Below are positions 1 through 9,000 of a stretch of DNA of 64,000 nucleotides, piece after piece. The notes below the pieces were generated by a model. It was not told the origin of the DNA and searched no databases. It saw only the letters and a list, made by a program, of their open reading frames with translations. Source of the stretch: Streptomyces xanthochromogenes. Lineage in GTDB: Bacteria > Actinomycetota > Actinomycetes > Streptomycetales > Streptomycetaceae. The translations under genes were made by a program, and so were the position numbers. The stretch covers positions 1-64,000 of the forward strand of contig NZ_BMUZ01000010.1 of NCBI RefSeq assembly GCF_014650455.1. Reading direction: 5' to 3'. Position 1 is the first letter of the stretch. Each line of letters begins with the position of its first letter.

Positions 1-938
1 GTCCGCCAGGCGCGCGCCTCCCCGAGGGGCCGGCCGCGCTCGGCCGGGGCGGACGCGGGCCGTCTCTCGGCGCGGGCGCCCGGCGCGGGGCGGGCGGTGG
101 CGCGGGCGTCCGCGGCGGACGGCGCGGGGGACTCCTGCCGGGTGAGCAGACGGGTGTGCAGGGCGGTCAGTTCCGGGCCCGGGGGGACGCCGAGGTCCTC
201 GGCCAGGGTGCGGCGGGTGGACTCGTAGACCGCGAAGGCGTCCGCCTGCCGGCCGGCCCGGTGCAGGGCCAGCATCAGGAGGGCCTGGGTGCGCTCGCGC
301 AGGGGATGTTCGGCGGCGAACGCGCGTAGAGAAGCGATCGTGGCGGCATGGCGGTCCAGCGCGAGGGCGCCGTGGAAGTGGTCCTCGCGGGCGGAGAGCC
401 ACAGTTCGGTGAGCCGGTCGCGCTCGCGCTCGGCGTGCGGTCCGGGCAGCCCCGCGAGCGGGCTGCCGCCCCACAGGTCGAGCGCGCCGGAGAGTTCGGC
501 GTGGGACGCGGCGACGTCGCCCACGCCCCGCAGCCGCGCGGCCTCGGCGAGCCGCGTCTCGAAGACGGTGGTGTCGAGCGCGGCCGAGGGCACCCGCAGC
601 GCGTAGCCGTCGTCGGCCGACACCAGGAGCCGGGCCGGGGTGCGCGCGGGGCGGTTCGGTTCGAGGAGGGTGCGCAGGCGCGAGACGTAGGTGCGCAGGG
701 TGCCCACCCCGCGCGGGGGCAGCCGTTCGCCCCAGATCGCGTCGAGGAGTTCCGGCATGGACACCGGGCGGCCACCGCGCAGCAACAGCACGGCGAGCAG
801 AGCCCGTTGCTGGGGTGGACCCAGTCGCAGGGGCCGGCCGTCGAAGTCGCCCTCGACGGGCCCGAGCATCCGGAACCGCAGCCCGCCGGCCCCGCCGCCG
901 GTTATGCCGCCTTCGCCCGTTCCGCCGGATTCCGTCAC
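1..938 (-). CDS. SARP/BTAD-family transcriptional regulator (3' end outside the window)
   Basis: Putative pathway-type activator of the SARP/AfsR family. Reading leftward from a GTG at 936-938, the N terminus gives an OmpR-like winged helix (RMLGPVEGD, then RALLAVLLLRGGRPVS and TLRTYVSRLR). A bacterial transcriptional activator domain follows, with the usual HPLRERTQALLMLALHRAGRQ-type helices and an ELGVPPGPEL-like end. The tail, rich in Ala, Arg and Pro, has no stop before the window edge, so the gene may continue into further domains. The start is chosen because GAGAGGAAGAGG lies just upstream and the reading frame opens there. It is divergent from the CIS cargo gene, with a 291-bp shared upstream region, so it could control the CIS operon; that is inference only. 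Confidence 0.85.
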   Translation of the reverse strand, partial: MTESGGTGEGGITGGGAGGLRFRMLGPVEGDFDGRPLRLGPPQQRALLAVLLLRGGRPVSMPELLDAIWGERLPPRGVGTLRTYVSRLRTLLEPNRPARTPARLLVSADDGYALRVPSAALDTTVFETRLAEAARLRGVGDVAASHAELSGALDLWGGSPLAGLPGPHAERERDRLTELWLSAREDHFHGALALDRHAATIASLRAFAAEHPLRERTQALLMLALHRAGRQADAFAVYESTRRTLAEDLGVPPGPELTALHTRLLTRQESPAPSAADARATARPAPGARAERRPASAPAERGRPLGEARAWR

Positions 939-1229
939 GCGCCGCCGCCTCTTCCTCTCACTCGCCCCGGCCGTTTCGTCCCCCGACGTTTGCCCTTCCG
1001 GCCCCCCGGATTCTGTTCGTCCGGTCACCGAAACGCTACGCCAGGACCTACCACGGGCCCGCATCAGCACATGTGTCGCACAAGGAGTTGGCTTGAACTG
1101 CCCCTGTATCCCGTGAGTAACCGGACGAAAGGGCACCCTCCCTGCCCCCAAGACGGTCCGGACGTCTCTCCCGTTCCGTAGGGACGGCACAAACAATCGC
1201 GAGGCAACGAGCGAGGGGAGTGCACCACC
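939..1229. promoter_or_regulatory. Divergent intergenic region between SARP regulator and CIS cargo gene
   Basis: This 291-bp gap must hold the promoters of the leftward SARP gene and the rightward CIS genes. GAGGGGAG just before the GTG at 1230 is the ribosome site of the cargo gene. A TTGAAC/TATCCC pair around 1093-1110 could be a promoter, but the match is weak. I see no clear SARP-type heptamer repeats and no small gene. Confidence 0.4.
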
Positions 1230-2678
1230 GTGCGGGTCCAGCAGGAACAGCAGGCCGAGCGGAGACGCGCCGCCCCGCCGGGCCGCCCCGCGCGCGGCCC
1301 CGCCTCGGCACTGGCCGCGCTGCACTCCACGGCCGGCAACGCCGCGGTGGCCCAGCTGTTCGCACCGGCCGCGTCCCACACCCGGGAGCCCGCCCCCGTC
1401 CAGCGGATCACCGACCACCCCGGCGGGTCCTACGACGCGCGGCCCCAACCCGGCGAACGAGGACCCTACTTCGTCGCCCAGGGTTCCGAGCCGCGCTGGG
1501 CCATGGGCGCCGGTGACGGCCGCGAGCCGCGCGACATACGGGAGCGGCTGCGCTACCAACTCGCCGAGGTGGGCCCCGCCGACGCCCCGCTGCGGGTGGC
1601 GGACGACGGCACGCTCGCGGTGCACGGGGTGGACGAGCCCAAGGAGTTCTACGCCACGCAGGCAGTGGTGGATTCGGCCAATGCCTCGCTGCGCGCGGTC
1701 AACAGCACGGTCGAGCTGACCACCGGCGGCCGCAGCATCGGCGTCGGCGGTCTGCGCCTCCTGCGGGTGCAGCCCACCGTCGTCGGCGAGCAGTCCACCG
1801 AGGGCCAACTGGGCCAGTTCGTCTCGCTGTTGCGCTCCACCTGCATCTCCGTGGCGTGCAGCCTGATCGGCTCCGAGCACGCCAAGCGCGCCCAAGCGGT
1901 TCTCGGCGACGGCAGCAACTTCCTGCTGACGCCCGGCTCCGACAGCGACGACCGGGCCAACCGGCTTGCCGACGCCGTCGCCGGGGACACCGCGGGCACG
2001 CTGGACACGGCCGGGGCGCTCGCCGCCGCCCAGGGCAGCGGGGCCCCGGGCGCCGACCTCGGCAGACGCTACGGCGAGGCCACCCGGGACGGCGGCCGGG
2101 ACGCCACCGAGGAGCGCCTCGGCATCAACAAGTACGCCTCCCCCGGGCCCGGCGAAGGCTTCGCGATCTTCAGCATGCTGGCGGCCGACAACCGCGACCA
2201 CTCGGTGTCACCCGCCGTCGAGCGCGGCGAGAACGTGTGGGGCTACCACTTCGCGGCCGTCGTCGCCCGTTCCCTGGACGGCAGTTGCCAGGTCACGCTG
2301 GAGAACTACAGCCGCAACGAGTTCGACGAGAAGGCCCGTACCGGCCTGTACGACGTGCTGCTCAAGCGGGCCAAGAGCGGCAGCGGCTGGTTCTCGCAGC
2401 TCAAGCCGCTTCTGGAGGGCGACGACCAGCAGGCGTTCAAGGCCAAGTTCGACGAGGTGCTCGCCGCGCTGGTCCGTGACCCCGAGGTCAAGAAGAACCG
2501 GGGCATGCCACGGCTCCAGCTCCAGCAGGACTTCGAGGACCACACCTGCCGTTCCTGGTTCTTCCGGGTCTACGGCGGCGGCGCCGGGGAGAGCTTCCAC
2601 GAACAGCAGGCCGCCTCGGGGTACTTCAACAACCCCATGACTCTACGGGTGGCCCGCCCGGAATCGGCCGGACAGTAG
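1230..2678 (+). CDS. Putative CIS cargo/effector protein with AGNAAV and VQR motifs
   Basis: A 482-aa protein with no recognised catalytic family. The N terminus is basic and Ala-rich and carries ALAALHSTAGNAAVAQLF around residues 27-44, a motif I associate with proteins encoded beside actinobacterial contractile injection systems. A PVQR motif follows at about 56-59, the same motif that recurs in the large disordered protein of this locus. The C-terminal half (about 295-482) looks globular, with a WGYHFAAVVARS segment (His340), VTLENYSRNE (Asn359) and a SWFFRVYG segment. Cys205 and Cys210 lie upstream, so a papain-like Cys-His-Asn arrangement is possible but unproven. The start is GTG with GAGGGGAG upstream. 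It is the first gene of the + strand locus. No signal peptide or membrane segment is visible, as expected for a protein loaded in the cytoplasm. Confidence 0.6.
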   Translation: MRVQQEQQAERRRAAPPGRPARGPASALAALHSTAGNAAVAQLFAPAASHTREPAPVQRITDHPGGSYDARPQPGERGPYFVAQGSEPRWAMGAGDGREPRDIRERLRYQLAEVGPADAPLRVADDGTLAVHGVDEPKEFYATQAVVDSANASLRAVNSTVELTTGGRSIGVGGLRLLRVQPTVVGEQSTEGQLGQFVSLLRSTCISVACSLIGSEHAKRAQAVLGDGSNFLLTPGSDSDDRANRLADAVAGDTAGTLDTAGALAAAQGSGAPGADLGRRYGEATRDGGRDATEERLGINKYASPGPGEGFAIFSMLAADNRDHSVSPAVERGENVWGYHFAAVVARSLDGSCQVTLENYSRNEFDEKARTGLYDVLLKRAKSGSGWFSQLKPLLEGDDQQAFKAKFDEVLAALVRDPEVKKNRGMPRLQLQQDFEDHTCRSWFFRVYGGGAGESFHEQQAASGYFNNPMTLRVARPESAGQ

Positions 2679-2851
2679 CGGCGGGACGCAACAGGGGATC
2701 GCAGCGAGGGAGTTGAGGCGCCCTGCCCCCTGGCCAGGGGCGGCACCGGGGGAGCACGCTGCTGGGGTACGGACGTACGGACAGCGACTGCACGATCACA
2801 GGCTGGGGCGGCGTGGACGGAGCCGGCACACGTGCCTAGGGGGTACGCGCC
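2679..2851. other. Gap between cargo gene and 51-aa gene
   Basis: This 173-bp gap is GC-rich. A run of G residues shortly before the ATG at 2852 probably serves as its ribosome site. No convincing terminator was found. Confidence 0.3.
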
Positions 2852-3007
2852 ATGAGTGACAGCAGTGCGGAAGAGCAGGCGGCGGAGGACCGGCGACGGA
2901 GGGAGGAGCTGTTGGAGAAGGTCCGCGAGGCGAACCGGCTGAGCACCGGGCGGCTCTGCTCGCCGTCGGGTCCGGCGATGGGGAGCGACGACGAGGACGA
3001 GGGCTGA
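2852..3007 (+). CDS. Small 51-aa acidic/charged protein in the CIS locus
   Basis: A short reading frame, ATG to TGA, encoding 51 residues. The middle is a charged helix (AAEDRRRREELLEKVREANRL) and the end is acidic (GSDDEDEG). It has a GGGGG stretch upstream of the ATG and coding-like third positions, and it sits on the same strand between the cargo and sheath genes. I do not recognise a family. Its helix could act as a chaperone or adaptor for the neighbouring cargo, but that is only positional inference. Confidence 0.55.
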   Translation: MSDSSAEEQAAEDRRRREELLEKVREANRLSTGRLCSPSGPAMGSDDEDEG

Positions 3008-3362
3008 CCCGCCCCCTTCCGGGGTATGCCACCAGGGGGCCCACCCGCCCCTTCCGGGGTTTTGCGCCACGCGGCGCCGGACCCGGGTCCGGCGTCCGCC
3101 GTACCCGATCCGGCCGGACGAACCCGCGCCGATGACCGGAAGGGCAGCTTGTGCTGCCCTCGCCCACGCACCTTCTTCCCTCCCGGCGCCGCCCGCGCTA
3201 CGCGAGGCTGGTCCGGTAATTGGCCGGTGGCAGCGTTTCGGGGGGCGGGAGAACCGCATGCAGCTCGGATTCGGAGCGAGCCGTCCGCTCCGCGCCGTGG
3301 GCCCCTCAGCTTCTGGGCGCTAGCCCACCCTCCGTACACCCAGCATCAAGGAGCAGCTTCCC
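3008..3362. promoter_or_regulatory. Upstream region of the CIS structural operon
   Basis: A 355-bp stretch without a convincing gene. It begins with a direct repeat: CCCGCCCC(C)TTCCGGGGT at 3008-3025 and again at 3044-3060, the second copy followed by TTTT, so a weak hairpin terminator or attenuator is possible. The ribosome site AAGGAG at 3348-3353 precedes the GTG of the sheath gene. The main promoter of the structural genes most likely lies here, but I cannot place a -10/-35 pair with confidence. Confidence 0.45.
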
Positions 3363-4958
3363 GTGCCCAACTACCTGTCCCCCGGCGTCTACGTCGAGGA
3401 AGTCGCCAGCGGATCCCGCCCCATCGAAGGGGTCGGCACCTCGGTGGCCGCCTTCGTCGGCCTCGCGCCCGTGGGGCCGCTCAACGAGCCGACGCTGGTG
3501 ACCAACTGGTCCCAGTACGTCGCCGAGTTCGGCGAGTTCACGGACGGGTACTACCTGGCGCACTCCGTCTACGGCTTCTTCAACAACGGCGGTACGGCCG
3601 CCTACGTGGTCCGCGTCGGCGGCACCGATGACGGCGCCGGCAAGGCCGCCGCCCCGCAGGCCTCGGCCACCTCCGCCGCCCCGCAGGCGATCACCGCCGG
3701 TGAGGCCGTGGCGCTCGGCACCTTCAAGGTCTCCGCGATCACGGCCGGCACCGCCAACAACGGCGCGCTGACCGTCGAGGTGCAGGACGCCGAGGGCGAG
3801 GGCAACGGCGACCGCTTCAAGCTGGTCGTCAAGGACGGCGAGACCGTCGTCGAGAACTTCGACGTCAGCGCGAAGAAGTCGGCCCGCAACTACGTGGTCA
3901 CGCAGGTCAAGCAGCGCTCCAAGACGATCACCGTCGAGGAGGCCGTGGCCGGTGGCCAGCTGGCCAAGCCGGACGCGCAGGCCGTCACCCTGGCCCCGCC
4001 GGCCCCCGCCGCCGCGCCCGCCCCGGTCAGCAGCGGCACGGTCGCCCGGATCGAGTCCGGCCAGTTCATCGGCGACTCCGCCGACCGCACCGGCTTCGGC
4101 GGCCTGGAGGCCTACGACGAGATCAACATGGTCTCGGTGCCGGACCTGATGTCCGCCTACCAGCAGGGTCTGATCGACCTGGAGCAGGTCAAGGCCGTCC
4201 AGCTCGGCCTGGTCTCGCACTGCGAGCTGATGGGCGACCGCATGGCCGTCCTCGACCCGCCGCCCGGGCTCAACGCCCGCGACATCCGCAAGTGGCGCAT
4301 GGACGTGGCCGGTTACGACTCGCGCTACGCCGCCCTCTACTACCCCTGGATCAAGGTCTTCGACCCCTCCAGCGGCCAGACCAAGGTCGTCCCGCCGTCG
4401 GGTCACATGTCCGGCATCTGGGCCCGCAACGACTCCGAGCGCGGCGTGCACAAGGCTCCCGCGAACGAGATCGTGCGCGGCGCGGTCGACCTGGAGCTCC
4501 AGATCACCCGCGGTGAGCAGGACCTCCTGAACCCGGTCGGCGTCAACTGCATCCGCGCGTTCCCGGGCCGCGGCATCCGCGTCTGGGGCGCCCGCACCCT
4601 CGCCTCCGACCCGGCCTGGCGCTACCTGAACGTGCGCCGCTACTTCAACTACCTCGAAGAGTCGATCCTCATCGGCACCCAGTGGGTGGTGTTCGAGCCG
4701 AACGACCAGGCGCTGTGGGCCCGCATCCGCCGCAACATCTCCGCGTTCCTGGTCAACGAGTGGCGCAACGGCGCCCTCTTCGGCCAGCGCCCCGAGGACG
4801 CCTTCTACGTGAAGTGCGACCAGGAGACCAACCCGCCGGAGTCGGTCGACCTCGGCCGCGTGGTGTGCGAGATCGGCATCGCGCCCGTCAAGCCCGCCGA
4901 GTTCGTGGTGTTCCGACTCGCCCAGTTCTCGGGCGGTGGCGGCGAGCTGGAGGAGTAA
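3363..4958 (+). CDS. CIS contractile sheath protein (Cis2 type)
   Basis: Tail-sheath subunit that forms the contractile outer cylinder of the injection system. At 531 aa it has the hallmark N terminus LSPGVYVEEV and, near residues 25-75, the GVGTSVAAFVGLAP and FNNGGTAAYVVRV segments of the phage sheath family. The conserved C-terminal domain (about 395-525) has WRYLNVRRYFNYLEESI, the LWARIRRNISAFL segment and IAPVKPAEFVVFRL. Between them, about residues 95-240, lies an Ala/Pro-flanked beta-rich insert with GTLTVEV-like strands, typical of the variable surface domain. The start is GTG with AAGGAG nine bases upstream. It is the first structural gene, followed 58 bp later by the tube gene. Sheath identity is secure. 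Confidence 0.97.
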   Translation: MPNYLSPGVYVEEVASGSRPIEGVGTSVAAFVGLAPVGPLNEPTLVTNWSQYVAEFGEFTDGYYLAHSVYGFFNNGGTAAYVVRVGGTDDGAGKAAAPQASATSAAPQAITAGEAVALGTFKVSAITAGTANNGALTVEVQDAEGEGNGDRFKLVVKDGETVVENFDVSAKKSARNYVVTQVKQRSKTITVEEAVAGGQLAKPDAQAVTLAPPAPAAAPAPVSSGTVARIESGQFIGDSADRTGFGGLEAYDEINMVSVPDLMSAYQQGLIDLEQVKAVQLGLVSHCELMGDRMAVLDPPPGLNARDIRKWRMDVAGYDSRYAALYYPWIKVFDPSSGQTKVVPPSGHMSGIWARNDSERGVHKAPANEIVRGAVDLELQITRGEQDLLNPVGVNCIRAFPGRGIRVWGARTLASDPAWRYLNVRRYFNYLEESILIGTQWVVFEPNDQALWARIRRNISAFLVNEWRNGALFGQRPEDAFYVKCDQETNPPESVDLGRVVCEIGIAPVKPAEFVVFRLAQFSGGGGELEE

Positions 4959-5016
4959 GTCACACCCCAACTCGCTTGTCCCACAGCCTTTTTCGCACGA
5001 ACAGGAGTAAACCAGC

Positions 5017-5460
5017 ATGTCGCTTCAGCCTGGTGATGCGCTCACTACCCACAACTTCGGCCTGCAGATCGACGGTGTCATGGTCGAGTACCTGCAGGAG
5101 GTCAGCAGCCTCTCGATGGAGCAGGACGTCATCGAGTACCAGCAGGTCTCGGCCGATGGCAAGCCGATCATCAAGAAGCTCCCCGGCGTCAAGAAGGCCG
5201 GCGAGTGCACGGTGACCCGCGGTGCCACGCAGTCCGCCACGTTCTCCGAGTGGATCAAGCAGTCCATCGACGGCAACATGGGCTCGGCCCGCAAGAACGC
5301 CTCGATCATCATGATGGACTACCAGGACAACCCGGTGAAGCGCTACAACCTGCGCAACGCCTGGTGCACCAAGGTCGAGGTCAGCGCGGTCAAGGCGGGC
5401 GACGCCTCGGCCATGACCGAGCAGGTCACCATCACCTTCGAAGAGCTGGTCATCGAGTAA
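5017..5460 (+). CDS. CIS inner tube protein (Hcp/gp19-like)
   Basis: A 147-aa subunit of the inner tube that is propelled by sheath contraction. It belongs to the T4 gp19-like tail tube family: the short beta-barrel pattern with GLQIDGVMVEYLQEVSSL near residues 14-31, a central KKLPGVKKAGECTVTRG segment, and a C-terminal EQVTITFEELVIE strand. AGGAG at 5002-5006 precedes the ATG. The stop overlaps the next start (TAATG), so translation of the downstream gene is coupled. Length and position right after the sheath match the main tube protein of other CIS. Confidence 0.95.
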   Translation: MSLQPGDALTTHNFGLQIDGVMVEYLQEVSSLSMEQDVIEYQQVSADGKPIIKKLPGVKKAGECTVTRGATQSATFSEWIKQSIDGNMGSARKNASIIMMDYQDNPVKRYNLRNAWCTKVEVSAVKAGDASAMTEQVTITFEELVIE

Positions 5461-5906
5461 TGCGCCGCGAAGGTCCTGGAACGGCCGGCGCGCCCGGGGT
5501 GGACACCATCCCGGCCGCGTCCGGCGCGCGGGAGACCCTGCGCACCGAGTTCGAGTTCGAGCTGCCGCGCGGTTACGTCGACGAGTCGGGCACCGTGCAC
5601 CGGCGCGGCGCGATGCGGCTCGCCACGGCCCGCGACGAGCTGGTCCCGCTGCGAGACGTACGGGTCCGCGAGAACCCGGCGTATCTGTCGGTGGTCCTGC
5701 TCGGCCGGGTCATCACCCGGCTCGGCACGCTCGGGGACGTCCACGACGGCACGGTGGAGAGCATGTTCGCCTCCGACCTGGCCTTCCTCCAGGACTTCTA
5801 CCGGCAGATCAACGCCGAGGGCCACACCCGCGCCGCGGTGGCCTGCCCGCACTGCGAGCAGTCCTTCGAGGTCGAGCTGGCCGGGAGCCGCCTGGGGGAA
5901 TCGTGA
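5460..5906 (+). CDS. Phage tail assembly chaperone-like CIS protein
   Basis: A 148-aa protein located, as in phage tails, between the tube gene and the longest gene of the cluster. Residues 25-110 give TEFEFELPRGYVDESG, RGAMRLATARDEL, a PAYLSVVLLGRVITRLG helix and a final acidic segment. A CPHC motif near residue 132 (only two Cys) hints at a degenerate zinc ribbon. The family is usually annotated as phage tail assembly protein; a chaperone role is inferred from gene order. The ATG overlaps the tube stop by one base, and its own stop overlaps the DUF6760 start (GTGA). A five-G run sits just before the stop (see findings). Confidence 0.75.
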   Translation: MRREGPGTAGAPGVDTIPAASGARETLRTEFEFELPRGYVDESGTVHRRGAMRLATARDELVPLRDVRVRENPAYLSVVLLGRVITRLGTLGDVHDGTVESMFASDLAFLQDFYRQINAEGHTRAAVACPHCEQSFEVELAGSRLGES

Positions 5907-6061
5907 CGTACGCGGCCGACCGGATCGAGGAGGAGACCGCGTACCTCGCCTACCACTTCCACTGGGACATGGACTCCATCCTCGACCTGGAGCATGCGGA
6001 CCGGCGGGCGTACGTACGGCGGGTGGCGGCACTGGTGGAACAAGGCGAAGGGGAGCGGTGA
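5903..6061 (+). CDS. DUF6760 small CIS protein
   Basis: A 52-aa protein from GTG to TGA with the DUF6760 signature: RIEEETAYLAYHFHWDMD, ILDLEH and RRAYVRRVA. Members are found in contractile injection system operons and have no proven function known to me. It overlaps the preceding gene by four bases (GTGA) and ends six bases before the next ATG. The G-rich run at 5894-5898 is well placed as its ribosome site. Assignment rests on motif and position. Confidence 0.85.
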   Translation: MTYAADRIEEETAYLAYHFHWDMDSILDLEHADRRAYVRRVAALVEQGEGER

Positions 6062-6067
6062 CGGGGT

Positions 6068-9000
6068 ATGGCCCTGTTCAAGCGCCGGCGTAACCGGCCG
6101 TCGGAGGCCGAGGCGGCCGTGACGGCCGGGGCGGCCACGGACGTCGTGTCCCCGGTCGTCCCGTCGCCGTCCCCCGCCCAGGGGGACGGCGGCTGGGCCG
6201 CCGCGCCCGTGATGCAGCGTGCCCTGGCGGCCCCCCGCCTCACGGCCGAGTCGGGCTTCGGCTCGACGCTCGCCGCGCACCAGGACCTCTCGGTCGTCCG
6301 TCCGCTGACCCACGCGGTCTCGCCGACAGCCCCGCACGGCGTCCTCCACAATGCCCTGACCCCGGTCGCGGGGAGCCCGTCGCCCCACCCCCTGCCGGTG
6401 CTCCGCCTGCCGGTGGCGGTGCGGGAGGCGCCGGGCGGGGGTACGGGTGCCGGTGCCGGTGCCGGTGAGTCCGTTTCGGCGCCGTTCGGTGGACCTGCGG
6501 TCCAACGGTCGGTCACTTCTTCGGCCCCGGCCACTTCTTCGCCCCCGGCCACTCCTTCGGCTCGGGCCGCTTCCTCGACGCAGGGTGCTGCTGCGGCGGC
6601 CAACTCCCGCACGTCCGGGCCGAGTTCGGCCTCGGCGGCGGGTGGCTCCGCCCCGGCGCCCGGCGCGTCGGCTCCTGCTTCCGGTGCTTCGGCCCCCACC
6701 TCCGGGCCTTCGGCCCGGGGGCTCGCTCCTTCCGCTCCGGCCCGCGGTGGGCCGGGGCCCACCCCGGGTGGTTCCGCCCCGGCCCCTGGCCGTTCGGCTG
6801 CCGCGCCCGGCGGTTCGGCTCCCGCCTCCGGCGGTTCGGCTCCGGCTCCGGCTGTGCAGCGGTCCGCCGCGCCTTCGGCCGCCCCGGCGCCCACCCCGGC
6901 TCCCGCCGTACAGCGCGCGGCGACGCCTCCGCCTGCCGCGCAAGGGAGCGCCGGTACGACGCCGGGTTCCTCCACGCCGACCACTTCCTCGACTTCGGTG
7001 CCTTCAACCGGCGCCACGCAGAAGCCCGTTGCGCCCGCCTCACGTCCCGCGAGCAACTTCGGGCCCTCGGCTCCGGCCACCCCGGCCGCCCCTGGTCCGG
7101 GGCCCGTCGTGCAGCGAGCGGCGCAGCCTTCGTCCGACCAGTCCTCGTCGGCCCAGCCCATGCCGGTCAAGCCCTCGCCCGGCGCCGCGAACACCCCCGC
7201 GCCGACGGCCCCGGCCGCCCCGACCGTCCAGCGGGCGGCCGCCCCGCCGAGCACCTCGGCGAGCGGTCCCTCCGCGACACCGTCGGCGGCCTCGCCGCGC
7301 CCAACTACGCCTGCACAGCGCCCAGTTCAGACGCCACGAAGGGCCACGGACACCCCCGCCACCCCGAACCCGGCCCCGGCTGCCCCGCGTTCCGACGCAG
7401 CAGGGCGCGCCTCGGCCGGCCATTCCGCCTCCGGCTCAACGGACGGCGTGCAGCGGCGAGTCGAGCCTGCCGCCAAGCCCGCGCAGCCGACCGGCCCGGC
7501 CCCCTCGACACCGTCGACGCCGTCGGCACCCTCTGTTCAGCGAGCCCAGGCACCGGCGCCCCCCGTGTCACCCGCCCGGCCCGACGCCGCGCAGGGCGAC
7601 ACGGCCCTTCCCGTACAGAAGAGCGGGCGCGACGAGACCCGCTCCCCGGGGGCGACCGGCATTCCCGTCGTGCAGCGGACGGCCACGCCTCCCGCCAAGC
7701 CCTCAACTGCCGGCCCCGGCGAGCCGACCGCCCCTTCCGCCCCCCAGGCGGCCCCGGCACCCGCTCCGACCGGCTCCAGCAGCAACCCCGCCCCCGCCGT
7801 GCAGCGGCCCGTGCCGCCGACCCCGGCCGGGCCCGAGGCGATGCCGGTACGCGGTGAGGGGGCCAGGCCCCACACCGCCGCCCCGACCCAGGCGGCCCCG
7901 GTCCAGCGGGCCACGCCGCCGACCCCGCCTCCGGCCCGGCCCGCCCGCGCGGACAAGCCCGTTCCGGCGAGCCCCATCGGCCCGCCGATCCAGCGGTCCG
8001 CCGTGGTGCCGCCCAGCGCGCCCGCCAACCCCGCGGGCGGCAACCCCGCCGGTTCCCACTCCGCCCCGCGCCCCGGCACCACGCCGTCCGGGCAGAGCGC
8101 CTCGGCACCGGCTCCCCGGACCGCCGATGCGCCTGCCGTCGTTCAGCGGGCCGGTAGGGATTCGGCCGGTACGGATGCGGCCAGGACGGATGCGGCCAGG
8201 ACCAATTCGGCCGGGACGGTGGAGCCGCCGCGCGCTCCGGTGACGCGGCCGACGGTGGGGTCAACTCCACCTGTCCATATGCCGGTTGCCGCATCGGCCG
8301 GCGGTCAGGGCAGCCCGTTGGGCGGTTCCGGGCAGGGGGCGTCCGGGGTCACACAGGGGGTCGCTGGGCCCGGGTCGCGCCCGACGGGTCCCCGCTCGGC
8401 GGCGGCGCCCCTCGGTGGGGCCGGGGCCGCTCCTTCGGTACAGCGTGCCGCCACGGGGCCGTCGAGCCAGTCCGGTCCGGTCGCACCCCCGACGACGCCG
8501 TCGGGCAACGCCGGTCCGGCCGCACCCTCATCAAGCCCGGCCGCACAGTCGGCGGGCAACGCCGGTCCCGCCGCGCCCTCCACGACCCCGCAGCGGGCCG
8601 CTCAGCGCCCGGCGCCGACTGCCGCTCCTGTACGGCGTGCCGCCGCTCCCGGAGCAACTCCCGTGCTGCCCATGCCCGTTCAGCGGGCGTCCGCTCCCGG
8701 CGGGCGGTCGCTCACCTCGGCTCCGCGCGCGGTGGTGCCCTCGTACCAGCTCGACCCCGTCGGCGTGGTGCGCCGTCCTGCCGCGCCGCCGGCGGAACCC
8801 GCACCCGCAGCCACCCCCGCCACGGCTCCCGCCCCCGCGCCGGTCGAGGCCGCGCCCCCCGTGCAGCGCAAGCCCATGGTGCGTCGGGTCAGCCGGACGC
8901 AGAGTCCGGCGGGTCCGGAAGCCGGTCGCCGGCGGCCGCTCATCGGGGCGCCGATCACCCCGGCCCCCGCGCCTGCGTCCCCGCGGGCCCCGGCCCCGTC

